From Ciona intestinalis (taxonomy: Eukaryota; Chordata; Ascidiacea; Phlebobranchia; Cionidae), in the NCBI RefSeq assembly GCF_000224145.3, contig NW_004190506.2:839751-903750 (forward strand): a DNA stretch of 64,000 bases. Reading direction: 5' to 3'. Each line of letters opens with the position of its first letter. Position 1 is the stretch's first letter. The notes beneath the pieces were generated by a model that had not been told where the DNA came from, did no database searches, and was given only the letters and a program-made list of their open reading frames with translations. Of this stretch, positions 10,101-23,034 are shown piece by piece. A program made the translations under genes and the position numbers.

Positions 10101-12932
10101 TTAGTTTTATCAATATGTCATTTTAGGCAATAGATACTAAGCTGTAACTTTTCAAATGTCAACAGTCAGACTCAGTGTATATATTTAGATTTAGAGGTAG
10201 ATGGGCAACTCACGGCTAAATCTCAGGTTCCATGTCGTGCCACACTGTAGTACCTCACCCACTTGAATATAACCATTATCTTTCCTTAGACCTTTCTACA
10301 AACTTACATAGAAGTAGAGGAAAGCTTTCTTAAAGAGAAAGCAATGCTCATATCACAGAGGTTTTATGATTCAAAGAATCACACCAAGAAACAACTTCAC
10401 ACAGGTATCTACATCTTGTGCCCACTTACATGATATCACGTATGTAACTTTGTGGTTTCTTACAGGTATTCAGGACTTGAAAGCTGTAATTTCTGATAAA
10501 ACGAGCATTCGTTTTGGATTGGGCAGCAGTTCAACAGACAGCAATACAAGGGAAACTTATTTGTCTCAAGAACTTGCTATAAATCTGCTACAGGTTTGCA
10601 CACTTTTGTTTAGAGAAATCATTTAACGAATAGAAACAGCTTAAAATATGGAATCTAATGATTATCTGAATAGTGCAAAGTCTATGTTAAGGTATTGACA
10701 TTAATTTATATATAAATAAAATTTTTACCTAAATTTGTATGATATAAAACTTTGTATCATGTTTTTATTTTCTTTCATACTACTCATTTACAGGAAACAA
10801 AAATGGGATTTGGTCGTTGTAAAACTCTTTCTTCGCAATCCAAGTTGGCTGCTAATGCAACTCGCATATTCAATTTATTACTTGAGTTCCTATGCAAGCA
10901 ACACATTGAGTATGCCATTGATTTAGGGTTGATGGCTGTCCCACCATCTGATCCAAAGGTAGGTTTCATAATTATAACTAATGGATTGAACCTTAATAAA
11001 AACGAATGTGGTAAAAATTTAGCTCTTATAAAAAGTTTGAAAAAACATTTATGCTTTTACAAAAGTTTGTGGTCAAAATTAAAGTACAGGCTAGAAAAAA
11101 ATGTATTTATACTTTGTTTACATAATATATATACCAACACATGTACTTTAACTTGTAAGCTGATCAACAACTTTTCTTTTTTTAAGTTGAGTTAAATACT
11201 GAATAAATTTTATTTACAGACTGAACCCAACATATATTTCCTTGATATTGTGCAACAAACCAACACAGTGTTCCATCTATTTGAAAAGCAGTTTGCCGAC
11301 CCATTGCTACCATTAGTTAGTGCATCTCCAAGCTATAGGTATCTACTTTTGTGCTACTTTTTAATGACTAGTTATATGAAATTAATGCAATTAGTACAAT
11401 CACTGTTTTCTAGTTTGGATTACAAGTTCTAATTAAAAAGAGCTAATTGCACTTATCAATTACAATTTGAGCTTCAGTTACTACCTAAGCACTTCAAGTT
11501 AAAACTTCAATTAGAATATGCTAGGTTGAAAACAACACTACATTTTATGCATTTCCGTTTAGTTTTCTCATATTTTAACTAACAATGATTTTTCTTCCCA
11601 GTGAATGTGTACAGAGGAAGAAAAAAGTCCGGGAGAGGATGGAGGTTCAGTTAGATACAGGGATCGATAAATGTTTATCCTCCGTGATCGGATGGATGAG
11701 GCATATTATGAGGACGGAGCAGAAAAAGTCTGATTTTTCCACCGACCAGCCCCCCCAACAACAATACACCAATGCTTGTCAAATGGTAAGGTTCTTTAAA
11801 CATCTGATGAAGAATTTTGGCATTTTTTTGTGATATTCTATAAATAATAATTTAATTGTTCCGTAATGTTGAGTACTGTTAAATTTATATAAGATATAAC
11901 AATTTTTATTTTTACTTGAACATTTAGCGTTAAAAGCTAAAGATAGTTATCTGTGTGTTGTTACTACAGCTTTGCAAGTATGTGAAGAAAGTGATTGACA
12001 CCATGAGGACATCACTTGATGGAAATAATGTAGATGCTGTGTTGAAAGAATTCGGGACCAGATATCACAGGTACTGCTATACTAGTCAGTACTCACTAGC
12101 TAACATTATAAATATATTTATGTATATATAAGATTTATTTTTTATATATGTATGTATATATAAGATATTGATATAATTGTAATAAAACAAGATATTGATA
12201 TAACTGGAAAAATACTTAAGAAACACTTAAAGCTAAACAAACCGTGAAATTAGGAATCTGCAACAATATGTTGCCGGTATCTATCAGTAGCATGTATTAT
12301 AGATTGATGTTTAATGCTTTTACATTCAATTTGAATATTATATACAGATTAGTATACGATCATCTGCAGCAATATTCCTTCAGTTCTATGGGTGGTATGA
12401 TGGCAATATGTGATGTCAATGAATACGGGTATGAAAAATTGCTTTGTTTCTTTTAAAGAATTTAACTGTATCACATTTTCTGGTTTAGTTGTAACGTTCC
12501 ATCCTTTTTTCTTTGAGATTCAATAATGTTTTGCAGTGTTTTTGTAAAAAAATTATTTAGTTCACTCAATCTTGAAATAATATACTTCCCGCAGAAAATG
12601 TGCCCAACAGCTACAGGTGCCATTCGTGAACTCTTTGTTTGAAAGTCTTCATTCTCTTTGCAATCTATTAGTTGTTGCTCCAGAAAATTTGCGACAGGTG
12701 AAATTTAAACATGACTTTACAATGTACATTTTAAGATTAAATCATGTTTTGTAGATTTTTTGTAAAATATTTATATATTTTAGTTTTTTTTTTTTTACAT
12801 TTGAGTTTTGTATATCTTATTCAGGTCTGTTCTGGAGATCAGTTTGCTAATCTGGATCGAGCTGTGCTTCATACATTCGTTCAACTACGCTCAGATTATA
12901 GATCAGCAAGATTGGCAAAACATTTCTCTTGA
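7188..12932 (+). CDS. EXOC5: Exocyst complex component 5 (Sec10)
   Basis: Seventeen exons: 7188-7304, 7589-7759, 7959-8071, 8319-8454, 8788-8917, 9053-9162, 9395-9522, 9883-10003, 10290-10404, 10466-10593, 10794-10958, 11220-11338, 11602-11785, 11970-12070, 12348-12428, 12595-12697, 12825-12932; 709 aa, against 708 in human. Sec10 is a subunit of the octameric exocyst that tethers secretory vesicles to the plasma membrane and links Sec15 with the rest of the complex. Diagnostic stretches are ERLAWRTPGGG at the N-terminus, YVATKVVHLGDQLEGVNTP, LHLIAQELPYDRF, EFLCKQHIEYA, QYSFSSMGGMMAICDV and the C-terminal QLRSDYRSARLAKHFS. The N-terminal third is a coiled-coil region. It is a full-length, ordinary orthologue with no breaks. 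Confidence 0.97.
8120..8265 (+). repeat. dispersed repeat family E, copy 1
   Basis: Intronic in EXOC5. It aligns with 31000-31142 through ACCTGGGGTGGCA, TTCACTGCATTAATCA-TAAACATT, GGGAATGT-T-T-ACTATC-CTG and CTCC. A fragment of the same family may lie at 16365-16405. Confidence 0.5.
10195..10278 (-). repeat. dispersed repeat family C, copy 1
   Basis: Intronic in EXOC5. The reverse complement begins with the family word GGGTGAGGT and ends with a TTTAG-CC-like word. Related copies lie at 29300, 35335, 38778, 47908, 52390 and 61345. Confidence 0.5.
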
Positions 12933-13468
12933 TCTGTTCATTTCTAATTGATGTTAAAACAACACCGACAGCTGCATATTTAACTGTTTAATTACTTCTC
13001 TTATACACACGATTTCCTATATTCATGTGCAATGTAACATTGTAAATACATTAGAATCTATGATTCATTGCTTTTGTGTCAAACTTATTAGCCTGTTAAT
13101 ATGCATTTTGAGTAATATTATCCGACGAGAATGCTTGAGCAATTAAGTTCGTGGTCGGCACGGCATAGTTTAATTGCCAAGAAGTGTTTATTGTAAGACA
13201 TTTAAACGAGGTAACTTTGAGATATCGGTGAATCATTAATTTGGGGAATAACCAGAAGGTGTTGCTGTCTCGTGAGCGCTGGAACCGGAACAGTTGGGCA
13301 CGATTTTGGATTTCTTACATTTGTTGTTCATGCCACGTATATCAAATATTTGCAATTGAAAGTTGCAAAAAATACCGTAGTTAGGAGTTCTGATGTTCTA
13401 GATAAAATTCAATGTAGTAAGATCAGTATTTTTGAAATTTTGCGTCGGCCAACTGAACCAGTATAACG
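12933..13468. other. spacer EXOC5 to TBC1D2
   Basis: 536 bp holding the EXOC5 3' UTR and the TBC1D2 5' region. I saw no strong AATAAA and no known repeat. A weak acceptor-like CCAG lies about 8 bp before the next ATG. Confidence 0.4.
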
Positions 13469-16400
13469 ATGTCCTGCCCAACTGGTGTATTAATAGATTT
13501 TACCAACAGTGAGCAATCCAATGATAAAAATACTACACAGAATGTACCGGTAAGGTTTTTGATAAATACATTAACTTCCAGTATTAAATACCATAATTAC
13601 TATGTATCTATTTAAAACGATAGCAAAGATCATGTTGTTTAAAGTATTCTTGGCTTAACAGATTGGATCATGTTTAAATTGGTGTGCTATAACCGCTAAC
13701 CTGTATAACCAATAGCCCATGACCTACTTTTCACCAACCTAATCTGTAACGTAGATTCTTCATTAATGCCACACATTTACTCTGTTTTACTATTAATGAT
13801 ACAAAAATATTTTTTACTTTTCTGTGATAGGTACCAGAATCTACCAACTCCAGTGAAGTAAATACCTCAGTGACTTCTGTTGTTTCATCAAGTGAATCCG
13901 GAAATAAAAAAGGCAAACTATGCGGCTATTTAACGAAAATATCAACCACTGGACTAATGAAAAGTAAGTATGAGTGTTTGAAGGCATAAGTTTCAATATG
14001 TAAATCTGTACTAGGTGTTGTGTTAATATATATATTATTTGTCAATTTAAAAGATATTGGGTAATAAATTAAGGTTTGTGTTAAAAGTATAGGAGAATTA
14101 GGCACGTTTGGTCATTTTTATTATATACTGACTTAAAAAGAGCAAACAGAAAATTACTAAACCCGTAGTTTAAAGTTAAAATATTTTATTAAAAATTAAA
14201 TCTGATTCCATTAAGTCAAAGTTTTCATGTTTTAACATTGTTTCATATAGCAATGAAATCAAGATGGTTTATTTATGCCCCTGAGACTTGTGAGTTGGCT
14301 TACTACAGATCATCTGACAGTGATATTGCTAATAATACTTCACTGGGTAAGATTCCATTACGACAAGCTTCATTTAGCGTCACAGCTCCTGAACTGCAAG
14401 ACAATATATTTACAATCACTGCTGAGAATGTGACACATAAGTTGCAGGTTCGTGGTTACAATTTTATGCATGAGAACATTTTTTTTACTAACTGTTGATT
14501 CCCTTCTCTTCGTTTTTTAAATAAAATGATCTTCGTGATCGTTTTCGAAAAGATAAATAAAAATTATACCTATATAAATACTTTACAAAAACCTGCAAGA
14601 CAACCGATTGAATCTTAAAATGTACAACCTGGAATATTTCAACTAAAAGATGAAATGTGACAGTTTAATTATGTTATATTATTCATTACAGGCAAGTGAC
14701 CGCAAAGCATTGTTATGGTGGCTGCAGGAGTTACAATCTCATCGACGTGTATTCAACACAAATCATTCTTTCGACACAGATGATAAAACAGAATGGCACG
14801 GAACTTTATTAGGCTCAAGCGTCTTCTGGGTTCCCAACACCACTGATACTTGTAAAGGGTTACTTACTGTTGGACCTGCTAAAAAAAGACAAAGTAAGTG
14901 AAACTGTTTTGCGATATTTTAAGAAAAATATTTTGAAATGTTTGTTTTTTTTCAAAATTCTTTATTTTTTTAAATCGTTTGTTAAGCTAAAACTTGCTGA
15001 AAAATGAAAATGAGAAAGTATAGTAGTATGTGAAGTAACTGTTGTGTTTTTGCTAATATCAGTTCATGTTTAAATGCTCTGTTTTATATCAAAAGCATTA
15101 AATAAGCGTAACAAGGTAAAAATCCTTTAATTAGGCATATTAATAAATAAATGATTAGGTGTATGAATGTGTAACACTAACAGGAAATGAGGTGTACACT
15201 GCTTTCACTTTAAGCCAAAGCAAGCCTATATAATGTAATCATTGGACTTACTTTATACTTGTACTTAAACTAATTAGGGATTACACAGAAATTAAAATAA
15301 GATGTTTTATTTTTACATAACTAGGCTAAAATTAGTTAAAATGGTTTAAATATACCAAATATTTCACAAAGCCTTTAAAATAAATAAGTTGCGCTATTGT
15401 TAAAATATGCAGGAGGTGTATTGACATCAGCTTTAATTGTTTCCTGTTGAAACATTGCCGCATAATTACCCATGTTATGCTAACATTGTATGTACATTGT
15501 GTTTGGCTTGTAAGTATGTAATTTTCTGCTCTTTACTGGTTTCTTGAGCAAGACACTTAATGGCAATTACTCCAGCCTAGTGATCACTAATGGGTTGTCC
15601 AAATTAAAATCCATATAAAAAAATAAAAAATATTCATATAGAAAGTAACCTACATGGTAACTCGCAAGCTGACATGAGGTGTATAAAACATATTAAAACA
15701 CTTGTGTTATAATGACTGTCGTTTTCCAGCCACACTAGGATACACTAAGTTACATTTATTCATTTTTTTAATTGCACATATTGTAAATACGAGTCTAAAT
15801 GTATCTATGACCATTATATTTGCTTTCAGCTGATGATGGAGGTTTAAACTTGAACATTCTTCCCCATATTGACCAACCACCAGATACTGTGGCTGGTACG
15901 GCTGCGTCTCCGAAACGACAACCATCATTAAATGTCTTGTCCAACAGTAGCCTGGCTAGTTTAAGCGCTCGGATGCCAAGTTTAAATGCAGCTATCTCTA
16001 ATGCAAGTATGGACTAATTTGTCTTTTGTAACTGCATGTCTGTTATGTGGACATATTTCTTGAGAGTGTATTTAAAATGGTCCATAACTAGTTATTTTAG
16101 TCAGTAGTGTCTTTTAAAACTTTGGTGGTACCCTTACATTACATTTGGCCATCTCTATCCATATACAAAGTTTGGTTTTACATTAGTATGCCCCTTTAGG
16201 GTAATTCATTCTATTGTATATTATTTTCATTTAAAAGGTGAAGTTGCAATGAAAGGTTTGAGAAGCAGTGCAAGTCGACTACGAGCTCCAACTTTTTCTG
16301 TTCGAGGATCAGACAAAGTAGATCTTGGTTTAAAGAACTCATTATCTGGTAAACAATTATTTGAAAAATTTTCTACAATACATTGGTCAGTAAACATTGG

Positions 16401-19400
16401 AACCATATTTTAAAACTAATATTTTGTTGTCATATTTTCTATTTTTGCATATTGCGTGTGCAAGTAATACTGTATTACAAAAAGTGTTGAAAAGTCTAGT
16501 TGTTGTTTAAATTTTCATAGGTTCATTGACTGACATTCGACAAGCCATAAATAGTAGTGAGAATAAAACACCCAACATTCAAACACAAGTTGAAAGTTTG
16601 CAAAATAAAAATGATCGTCTCAATGAAGAACTGGAGCTGTTGAAAAATAGTCTTCAAACGAAAGAGGTTTGTCATCGTGTTAAAAAAATGATTTGGTGTT
16701 TCATATTTCAAGTTTATGACATGTATGTTCTATTAGGAAACTGTTCAAGTTTTAAAATTGGCGTTACAAGAAAAAGAAAGTAATCCAAACCCAAGTAAGT
16801 GAAAGACTATTTATTTGATTAGTTATTAAGTTCTTGTGGTTTTCAACTATCAAGTTCTCTTTCTTTTTTGAAAAAGAAAAACAAAAACTTACAATTTTAA
16901 ATATTTAGTATTTGGTAACTTAGACTGGGTTTATGAATTTGCACATGTCACACTACCGCTCTCTCTAAGTTTTTACTGAGAAGCCATGTATGGGAACAGT
17001 GGTGCAGCCTCCCCTTTTTTTTGGTCTGTGTCATTTTATGTGAGGATAACAAAGTTAATGTACCCCTAACTCTATCTTAGTATTCACTGGAAAGGTATTT
17101 CTTCTTTAGACACAGGTGGCACAAAATCTACCAGCAATCTAAGATCTGAACTGATCGAGATCAGAATGAAAAATGAAAGTCTTCAACAAAATTTGAATGA
17201 ATCCAAAGAAAAGGAGACTGAACTGACTGAACAGATATGTATGTTGCATGAAATGATAACAGCAAAGGACCAAGTTTTAGTTCAACTAAGTAATGAGGTG
17301 GGTAACTTATTGGCAGCTTAAAATGCTTAATTTGATCTTTAATGGTTAAAATATACAGTGTTTTAATAATTGGAAATTTGCATTCAAGAAATATATTTAA
17401 ACTGTGATGCATAGGTTGTTTCAATTTAGCCAATCTTTAATGGTTACAAAAGCTTACTTTTAAACCGTTTATATATTTTAATGTACAAGTGTTAAAATTG
17501 TTTCCATCACAGTTTTCTGTGTGTTTCAGGTATATGAACTTGAATCTTCTTACAAGTCCCTGTTAAATGAGAACTCAACATTAAAAGAAAACAAAAGTGA
17601 GGAATTTGTCATGGTTGCTCCTGTTGCAGAAGATGTGGATTTACTTAAAGTGGGAAACCATGTGTTTAATAAATTAACTATCAGTTTAATAATAAATTCA
17701 ATTGATTTAGTTCATTTTGTTATGTTTTTGAACCATCGATTTATGTAACTATATACTATGTACCCTATGTTTTTTATAGCCTTTATTAAAAATAGGTTAC
17801 AATATTATCATAAAACGCCTATGACATAAGTGTATGCTTGGTCAAAAGATTTAACTATTCCACCCTTGGATCATGTTGTAAAATTTTATTACCAATTCGT
17901 GTAATCTTCCTGTGTACATTTGCATCGAAATGAACATTTTTGTAATCTTCCCGTAAAAAGTGTTGTGCGACTATGTATTATCAACACGATATACAGGACA
18001 CACTTGAAGGATATACAGTTCAGAACAAGTTCTTGAACATGGAGATACTAGAGTTGGCAAACCTGAGACAACTCGATACTCGGAAAATAAAAATGTTAAG
18101 AGACAGAGTGAGTGAAAAGACTTATATTTCAAGTTGTATACTCTTAAGTCACATACCGTATTTGTCTTGTTATGTTTTATTTTGGAATGCCTTAGTTAAA
18201 TGAACTATTGTATTGTTGACAGGCTATATATAGAAAAACTGATGGATAATTGTTTGTTAATTATTTTTCAATCAACAATGTTATGACGAATGCTTTGACC
18301 TAATACAGTGAGACTTGAATGGGGTCATTGATTTTGCTGGGTCACCTATAACCAGTGAGCCACAAAAATATTATTGGTTATAAAAGTTGGCTACCAAAGA
18401 CAAAATGTGAAATGTTTCTGTGTGTATTGTGGCAACATTGGGTAAAGATTAAAAGTTTAAAACCAATGCTTTGTTAATAATTTAGAATAGCCACAAAAAA
18501 GGAATCTAAGCAAACAATGGTTACTTTGCTTACAGTGCTCACAACAAGAAGCAGAATATTGTCAGCTTCACAGCAAATACCTCGTTCTACTCTCGGAGAT
18601 GAACAAACCGAGAACAGAGAGTTTAGGACTCACAGTTTCTGGCACAAAGATCGCTGGATCCTCGGATGCGGATCGGAAAGAAATGATGAAGATCTTGATA
18701 AGTGAAGCGCTGGATGATGCTGCGGAAAACTCAACCAAGGAGGATCAAAAGTAAGCAAAGAAAAGCTGGTTTTAAAATCGTTATCAAAGAATTAGACCTT
18801 CTCTAATGTTTATGTAGTTTCATGTTTATATTTTACAGAAAAGAATAAATAGGTTTTCTAGATAATTGACAATTGTGTACACTTTCTTTCCATAAACGTG
18901 TGTTTAGTTATTTCCAACTGTATAATACATTTACTATAGAAATTAAAAAGAGTAAAATTCAAATTAAAAACTTATAAATATATATATTACACATCTCTAT
19001 ACTTATTTTTATTGACGCAGAGAAAGTAAATGGGATGAATTTGGATTCAGTCGATCTCTTGAAGATGAAACGGAAACTTCTCTCCTCTCAACTGCATCCA
19101 GGTTACAGAAGAGATCTTCAGATATTCTATATTCGCTGAGTCAGCATAAAGCCTCTATTGCCATCAAGTGGCAGAACTACCTGTCAATCAACAAGTGGGT
19201 AGATATGTAAAATATTCACTTTATCAAGTTCACATCTAAAATCATGGCAGAAGTTATATGCATTCAAAATCAGCATCAGCATCCAAAATTAGGATAAGTA
19301 TAGAAAAATATAGCAAAAGTTATAAACAGCCTTTAAAGTGCAAAATAAGTGTCATTTTTCCACACAGAGAGCTTCAAGGAAATCAAGAACTTAAAATGTT

Positions 19401-21636
19401 GATTCGAATGGGAATTCCACACGAGTTACGCCCACAAGTGTGGAGCTGGATGGTGGAACGAAGGATTTCTCAACTTAGGTTTTTAATAAATATGTTGTGC
19501 AAATAAGTATACATAAATATTAAATGTATTTTTTCAACAAATCTTCTGTTTCATCTGTTTTTTTGTACTTTTTATGTTTTTTATGATTTTTTTATATTTT
19601 ATTAACTTTTTTTTATAAAATATTTTTCCAGGCACCGCTTGGACTCTGGTGGTTCATATTACTCCCAGTTAGTAGAAAGCAAAGAAGCGCAACTACCTTC
19701 CAAACAAATTGAACTTGACCTGCTTCGAACTCTTCCCAACAATCGTCATTTTGCATCTATGGCGTGCAGTGGAGTGGAACAGCTGAGGAGAGTTCTGCGA
19801 GCGTACAGTGTTCATAACCCAAGTATTGGGTGAGTGTCCCAATTTCAAAGTGTCCACAGCTTTTTAATGCAGTATCTGCCTAGTGGTGCAGTCATAAAAA
19901 CTAAAGGGAGTTTAAAAAAAAAAACATTTTTTAATTTTTATATAAATTTTTAATTTAAAAAAAGGAGGGGGGTTGGGACTCTTTTACCCCCCTTGCTGCG
20001 CCCCAGCAGTTTTACTCTAAAAACACATTAAACAATTTACAATATATACTTCTGAAAAAAACAAACAGTAATACTTACCATTATACACAGGTATTGCCAA
20101 GGTCTTAACCGTGTAGCAGCTGTAGCGTTACTCTACCTGTGTGAGGAAGATGCATTCTGGTGTCTGGTGGCCGTGGTGGAACAGATTATGCCACCGGATT
20201 ATTACAGCATGACTCTCACTGCTTCACAGGTTGAAAATTAATTGATTTTGTTGGTCAAATGATATGATATTGTATGTACTGTTGCTTCTAGGCATATTAG
20301 ACTTGTATTTCCAAAACATAAGTCAAAATGATCAAAATCAGAAAGTAGAATAAAGTAAAATGATATGTGATCATAAATGTCCTAAATACCCTTATATACT
20401 TCTATAAGCCACAATTGTTTTTAATCCAAAACAATTCAAAATATTTTTTTGTATACTGTACCTTGTTTGAAAAATGGTTTTGCCTAAATAACTTCACAGG
20501 TATTATGACATTAATAACAGAAACAATTCCAATGAAGTATTGAGTATTGAGTATCTGTTAGTAACTTGCAGGAAGGTAGCCATATAGAAAAATGGTAGTA
20601 CACACCTTTTAGGTTGCATACCCCTTTACTTAAACCAGCATCAACTTAAAAGTCATAAATACCTATACTTAATAATTTCCTAAATCCCTTTCAGGCTGAT
20701 CAGAGAGTTTTCCGTGACTTATTAGCTGAGAAACTACCACGGTTGCATCGACATTTTGAAGCAGCAAATGTGGACACTTCGCTTATTACTTTCAACTGGT
20801 TCCTCTGCATATATTGTGATAATATACCAGCTGAGACCATGCTTCATGTATGGGATGTGTTGCTATATGAAGGAAGCAAGGTGATTTATATTTGTCTGTG
20901 TATATTTATGCTTTATCTGTGTATAATTTAATATGTGTACAATACTACAGGAATTGTTAATACAAGATTTTCGTAAATGCCAGATGTATTACATGAAAAG
21001 CATATTACATTGGTGTATGCCAAGATGTGCCATTATTAGAATACAAAATGATTTTATCTTAGGTCTTATTCCGATTTGGTCTTGCGTTTTTCAAATCAGT
21101 GGAAGAAGAGATTCTTCAATTGAACGACTACATCGCTATTTTTAACTTCCTTCGTGTTATGTCTCACCGCATGCATGATGTCAGGTATATAATAATTATA
21201 TTACCAAGTGTATTTTGCAATCTGTCGTAGAGGTTACCGCTCAAATTTAACAACTTGTAGCAAATTCTTAGTTATACTTATATGGGATGACAAATATTGA
21301 ATTTCTATTAAAAATATTACATTATTTGTATAATCTATGTTTGTTGAATAAAATCTTAAGCTAATATATTTTGTATAATCAAGATACCTCTAAAATATGT
21401 TTTATTTGACTTACACAACCAAATACATGACAAACAGTATATCATTCAGGTCATTGACTCAGATCGCCTTCCAAACTCTTAACCATTTCCCGATGCGTAA
21501 GATTCACCGCCTTCGTGCGTTGCACCTCGAAAAAGTGAACGCCGAACTTCGGGAGTTGGAAAATCTTCGGCGAGGATTTGTGAGTGTGAGGAAGAATGTA
21601 CAGGATGCTGATGCTGATAGTGATGAGGACTCATGA
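13469..21636 (+). CDS. TBC1D2: TBC1 domain family member 2 / 2B (Armus-type Rab GAP)
   Basis: Nineteen exons: 13469-13549, 13831-13963, 14251-14447, 14692-14893, 15830-16006, 16238-16348, 16521-16666, 16737-16794, 17110-17297, 17530-17649, 17997-18107, 18536-18750, 19021-19194, 19368-19478, 19632-19829, 20091-20229, 20695-20880, 21063-21184, 21450-21636; 951 aa, between human TBC1D2 (928) and TBC1D2B (963). Domain order is a PH domain (KLCGYLTKI... to KALLWWLQELQSH), a central coiled coil, then a TBC domain from MGIPHELRPQVWSWM. The arginine finger IELDLLRT and glutamine finger YCQG are intact, so Rab GAP activity is expected; vertebrate TBC1D2 acts on Rab7 at endosomes and junctions. It ends in a charged coil and an acidic tail. 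Whether it is 2 or 2B, or their single ancestor, cannot be decided by eye. Confidence 0.93.
15555..15775 (+). repeat. dispersed repeat family B, copy 2
   Basis: Intronic in TBC1D2. It contains GATCACTAATGGGTTGTCC, AAAGTAACCTACATGGTAAC, GTGTATAAAACA and the tail CCAGCCACACTAGGATACAC followed by TTACATTTATTCATT. It is the longest copy of the family and may be near full length. Confidence 0.6.
16112..16216 (+). repeat. dispersed repeat family D, copy 1
   Basis: Intronic in TBC1D2. It shares AACTTTGGTGGTACCCTTA, CATTTGGCCATCTCTATC and TATGCCCCTTTAGGGTAA with 39500-39590, and more distantly with 61666-61775. Confidence 0.5.
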
Positions 21637-21718
21637 TCGTGATTGTTTCATGGACATGACTGTTTCATGATCATAATTGGTTCGACTCATGATCATGAGT
21701 GCTTCATGAGCCTCATGT
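21623..21718 (+). repeat. CATGA-rich palindromic stretch in TBC1D2 3' UTR
   Basis: Beginning at the stop codon, the motif TCATGA or CATGATCATGA recurs about six times in 95 bp. It includes a perfect 16-bp palindrome ACTCATGATCATGAGT at 21685-21700. It may fold in the mRNA, or it may be a simple repeat expansion; the function is unknown. Confidence 0.6.
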
Positions 21719-23034
21719 TTATTGTCTCTTCTTCTGTTGCTCCATGCACTACATAGGATGAGGTTTGGTTAATAAAAACCAATGTTTTTTAAAGAAATGT
21801 TACATCTATAGTTTTCAAAATGAATCTATTTTTGAATTAATTTAACATGATGTGCTCCGCCCAGTTAGGCATTACATAAAACAACTACTAACTTGTGTTT
21901 TATGCTTGCATGATTCCATCTTTATTGCAGTATATTACCCAACTTGCCAAATGTTTTTTTATTTAAATTCTCAAAAATTCGTGAATTATTATGTATTTCA
22001 TACAACCAGTGTATTATGTTATAATGTATTTATACCAAATTCTTTGTTTTTTTGCATTTTTAGTTTTAATGGGCTTACCTAGCATAGTGATATAGGGACT
22101 TCAATCAGTCTGTAAAATTTACACCATATAATATGTATACAACCACAATCACCCCAAACAACAAAATTTTCATCCTATAAAGAATGTAACAACTAAACAA
22201 ATTTGAATCTATAGCAATACCAAGTATTTGTATAAATAATTGAATAATTTGGCTTTTACTGTAGTGCAATAATGAATAACTAACAGTGCAATATATCAAC
22301 GTGAAACTATGATTTATAATCTTATCATATACATAACTTCCATGCATGCTACTTTCTCCATAACAGATTGTGTTGAATATATTTGTATACCAATTTACCA
22401 TCATTTGATTAAAGTTTTGTTCCAAAAGGTTTATATTAAGTTAGTAGGATGAGGCAACCCATGAAGTTACTGCCCTTAATGGTACTCGCGCCCACACCGG
22501 TAGGTTCTTCGAAACTGGCAACAGCAGGCTGCAGTTACGAAGCAAGCGGTATCATATAGCTCCGGTGTCATGATATATTCGTTCCGATTGATATATTTGT
22601 TCCGGGAGCTTCTGCGCACGCGCCGAGACGCTACTGCGCGTGCGTAGTATAATTCAACGCACAAGATTCCGCTGACCACTTGTTTGAATAAGTTGTAATT
22701 GTTGATATGACGTTTGTCTGTTTTCATGGATAAATGTTGTTTATTAGGTAGCGATAGGGGGTCAATCCATTCATGCAGCAGTCCAACTTGGCGCTTTAAA
22801 ATCTGGCCGACGTCAACTGTGAAAACTTATTTGAACGGCAGCACTGCCAGTATCGATTTTTTGACAGAATGTAACCTTAAGTTCTACATGATTTAATGTA
22901 ACATGTAAACACAGAACAGCTGTGTGTTTGTGAAGCGTGAAAATACGTTGAAAGGAATTGATTCGGCAAGCAGTCTTTATAATTGAGTCTGTCTTCGTTT
23001 TATCATCAGATGGAAATAATTCATAGGTGCTAAA
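21637..23034. other. intergenic region TBC1D2 to ARFGEF3
   Basis: 1.4 kb. A likely TBC1D2 poly(A) signal AATAAA is at 21771-21776. Open frames on either strand here lack splice support and family resemblance. The right end is the ARFGEF3 promoter and 5' UTR, with GC-rich NRF1-like sites at 22613-22644. Confidence 0.5.
22613..22644. promoter_or_regulatory. pair of inverted NRF1-like sites upstream of ARFGEF3
   Basis: TGCGCACGCGC at 22613-22623 and TGCGCGTGCG at 22635-22644 stand out in AT-rich DNA. The first fits the NRF1 consensus YGCGCAYGCGCR except at its last base; the second fits in reverse complement with one mismatch. They lie about 390 bp before the ARFGEF3 ATG. Confidence 0.45.

Noticed and set aside
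22105..22727. Minus-strand open frames of 106 and 83 codons between TBC1D2 and ARFGEF3
   Set aside because: Low-complexity AT-rich composition, no splice context and no recognisable product.
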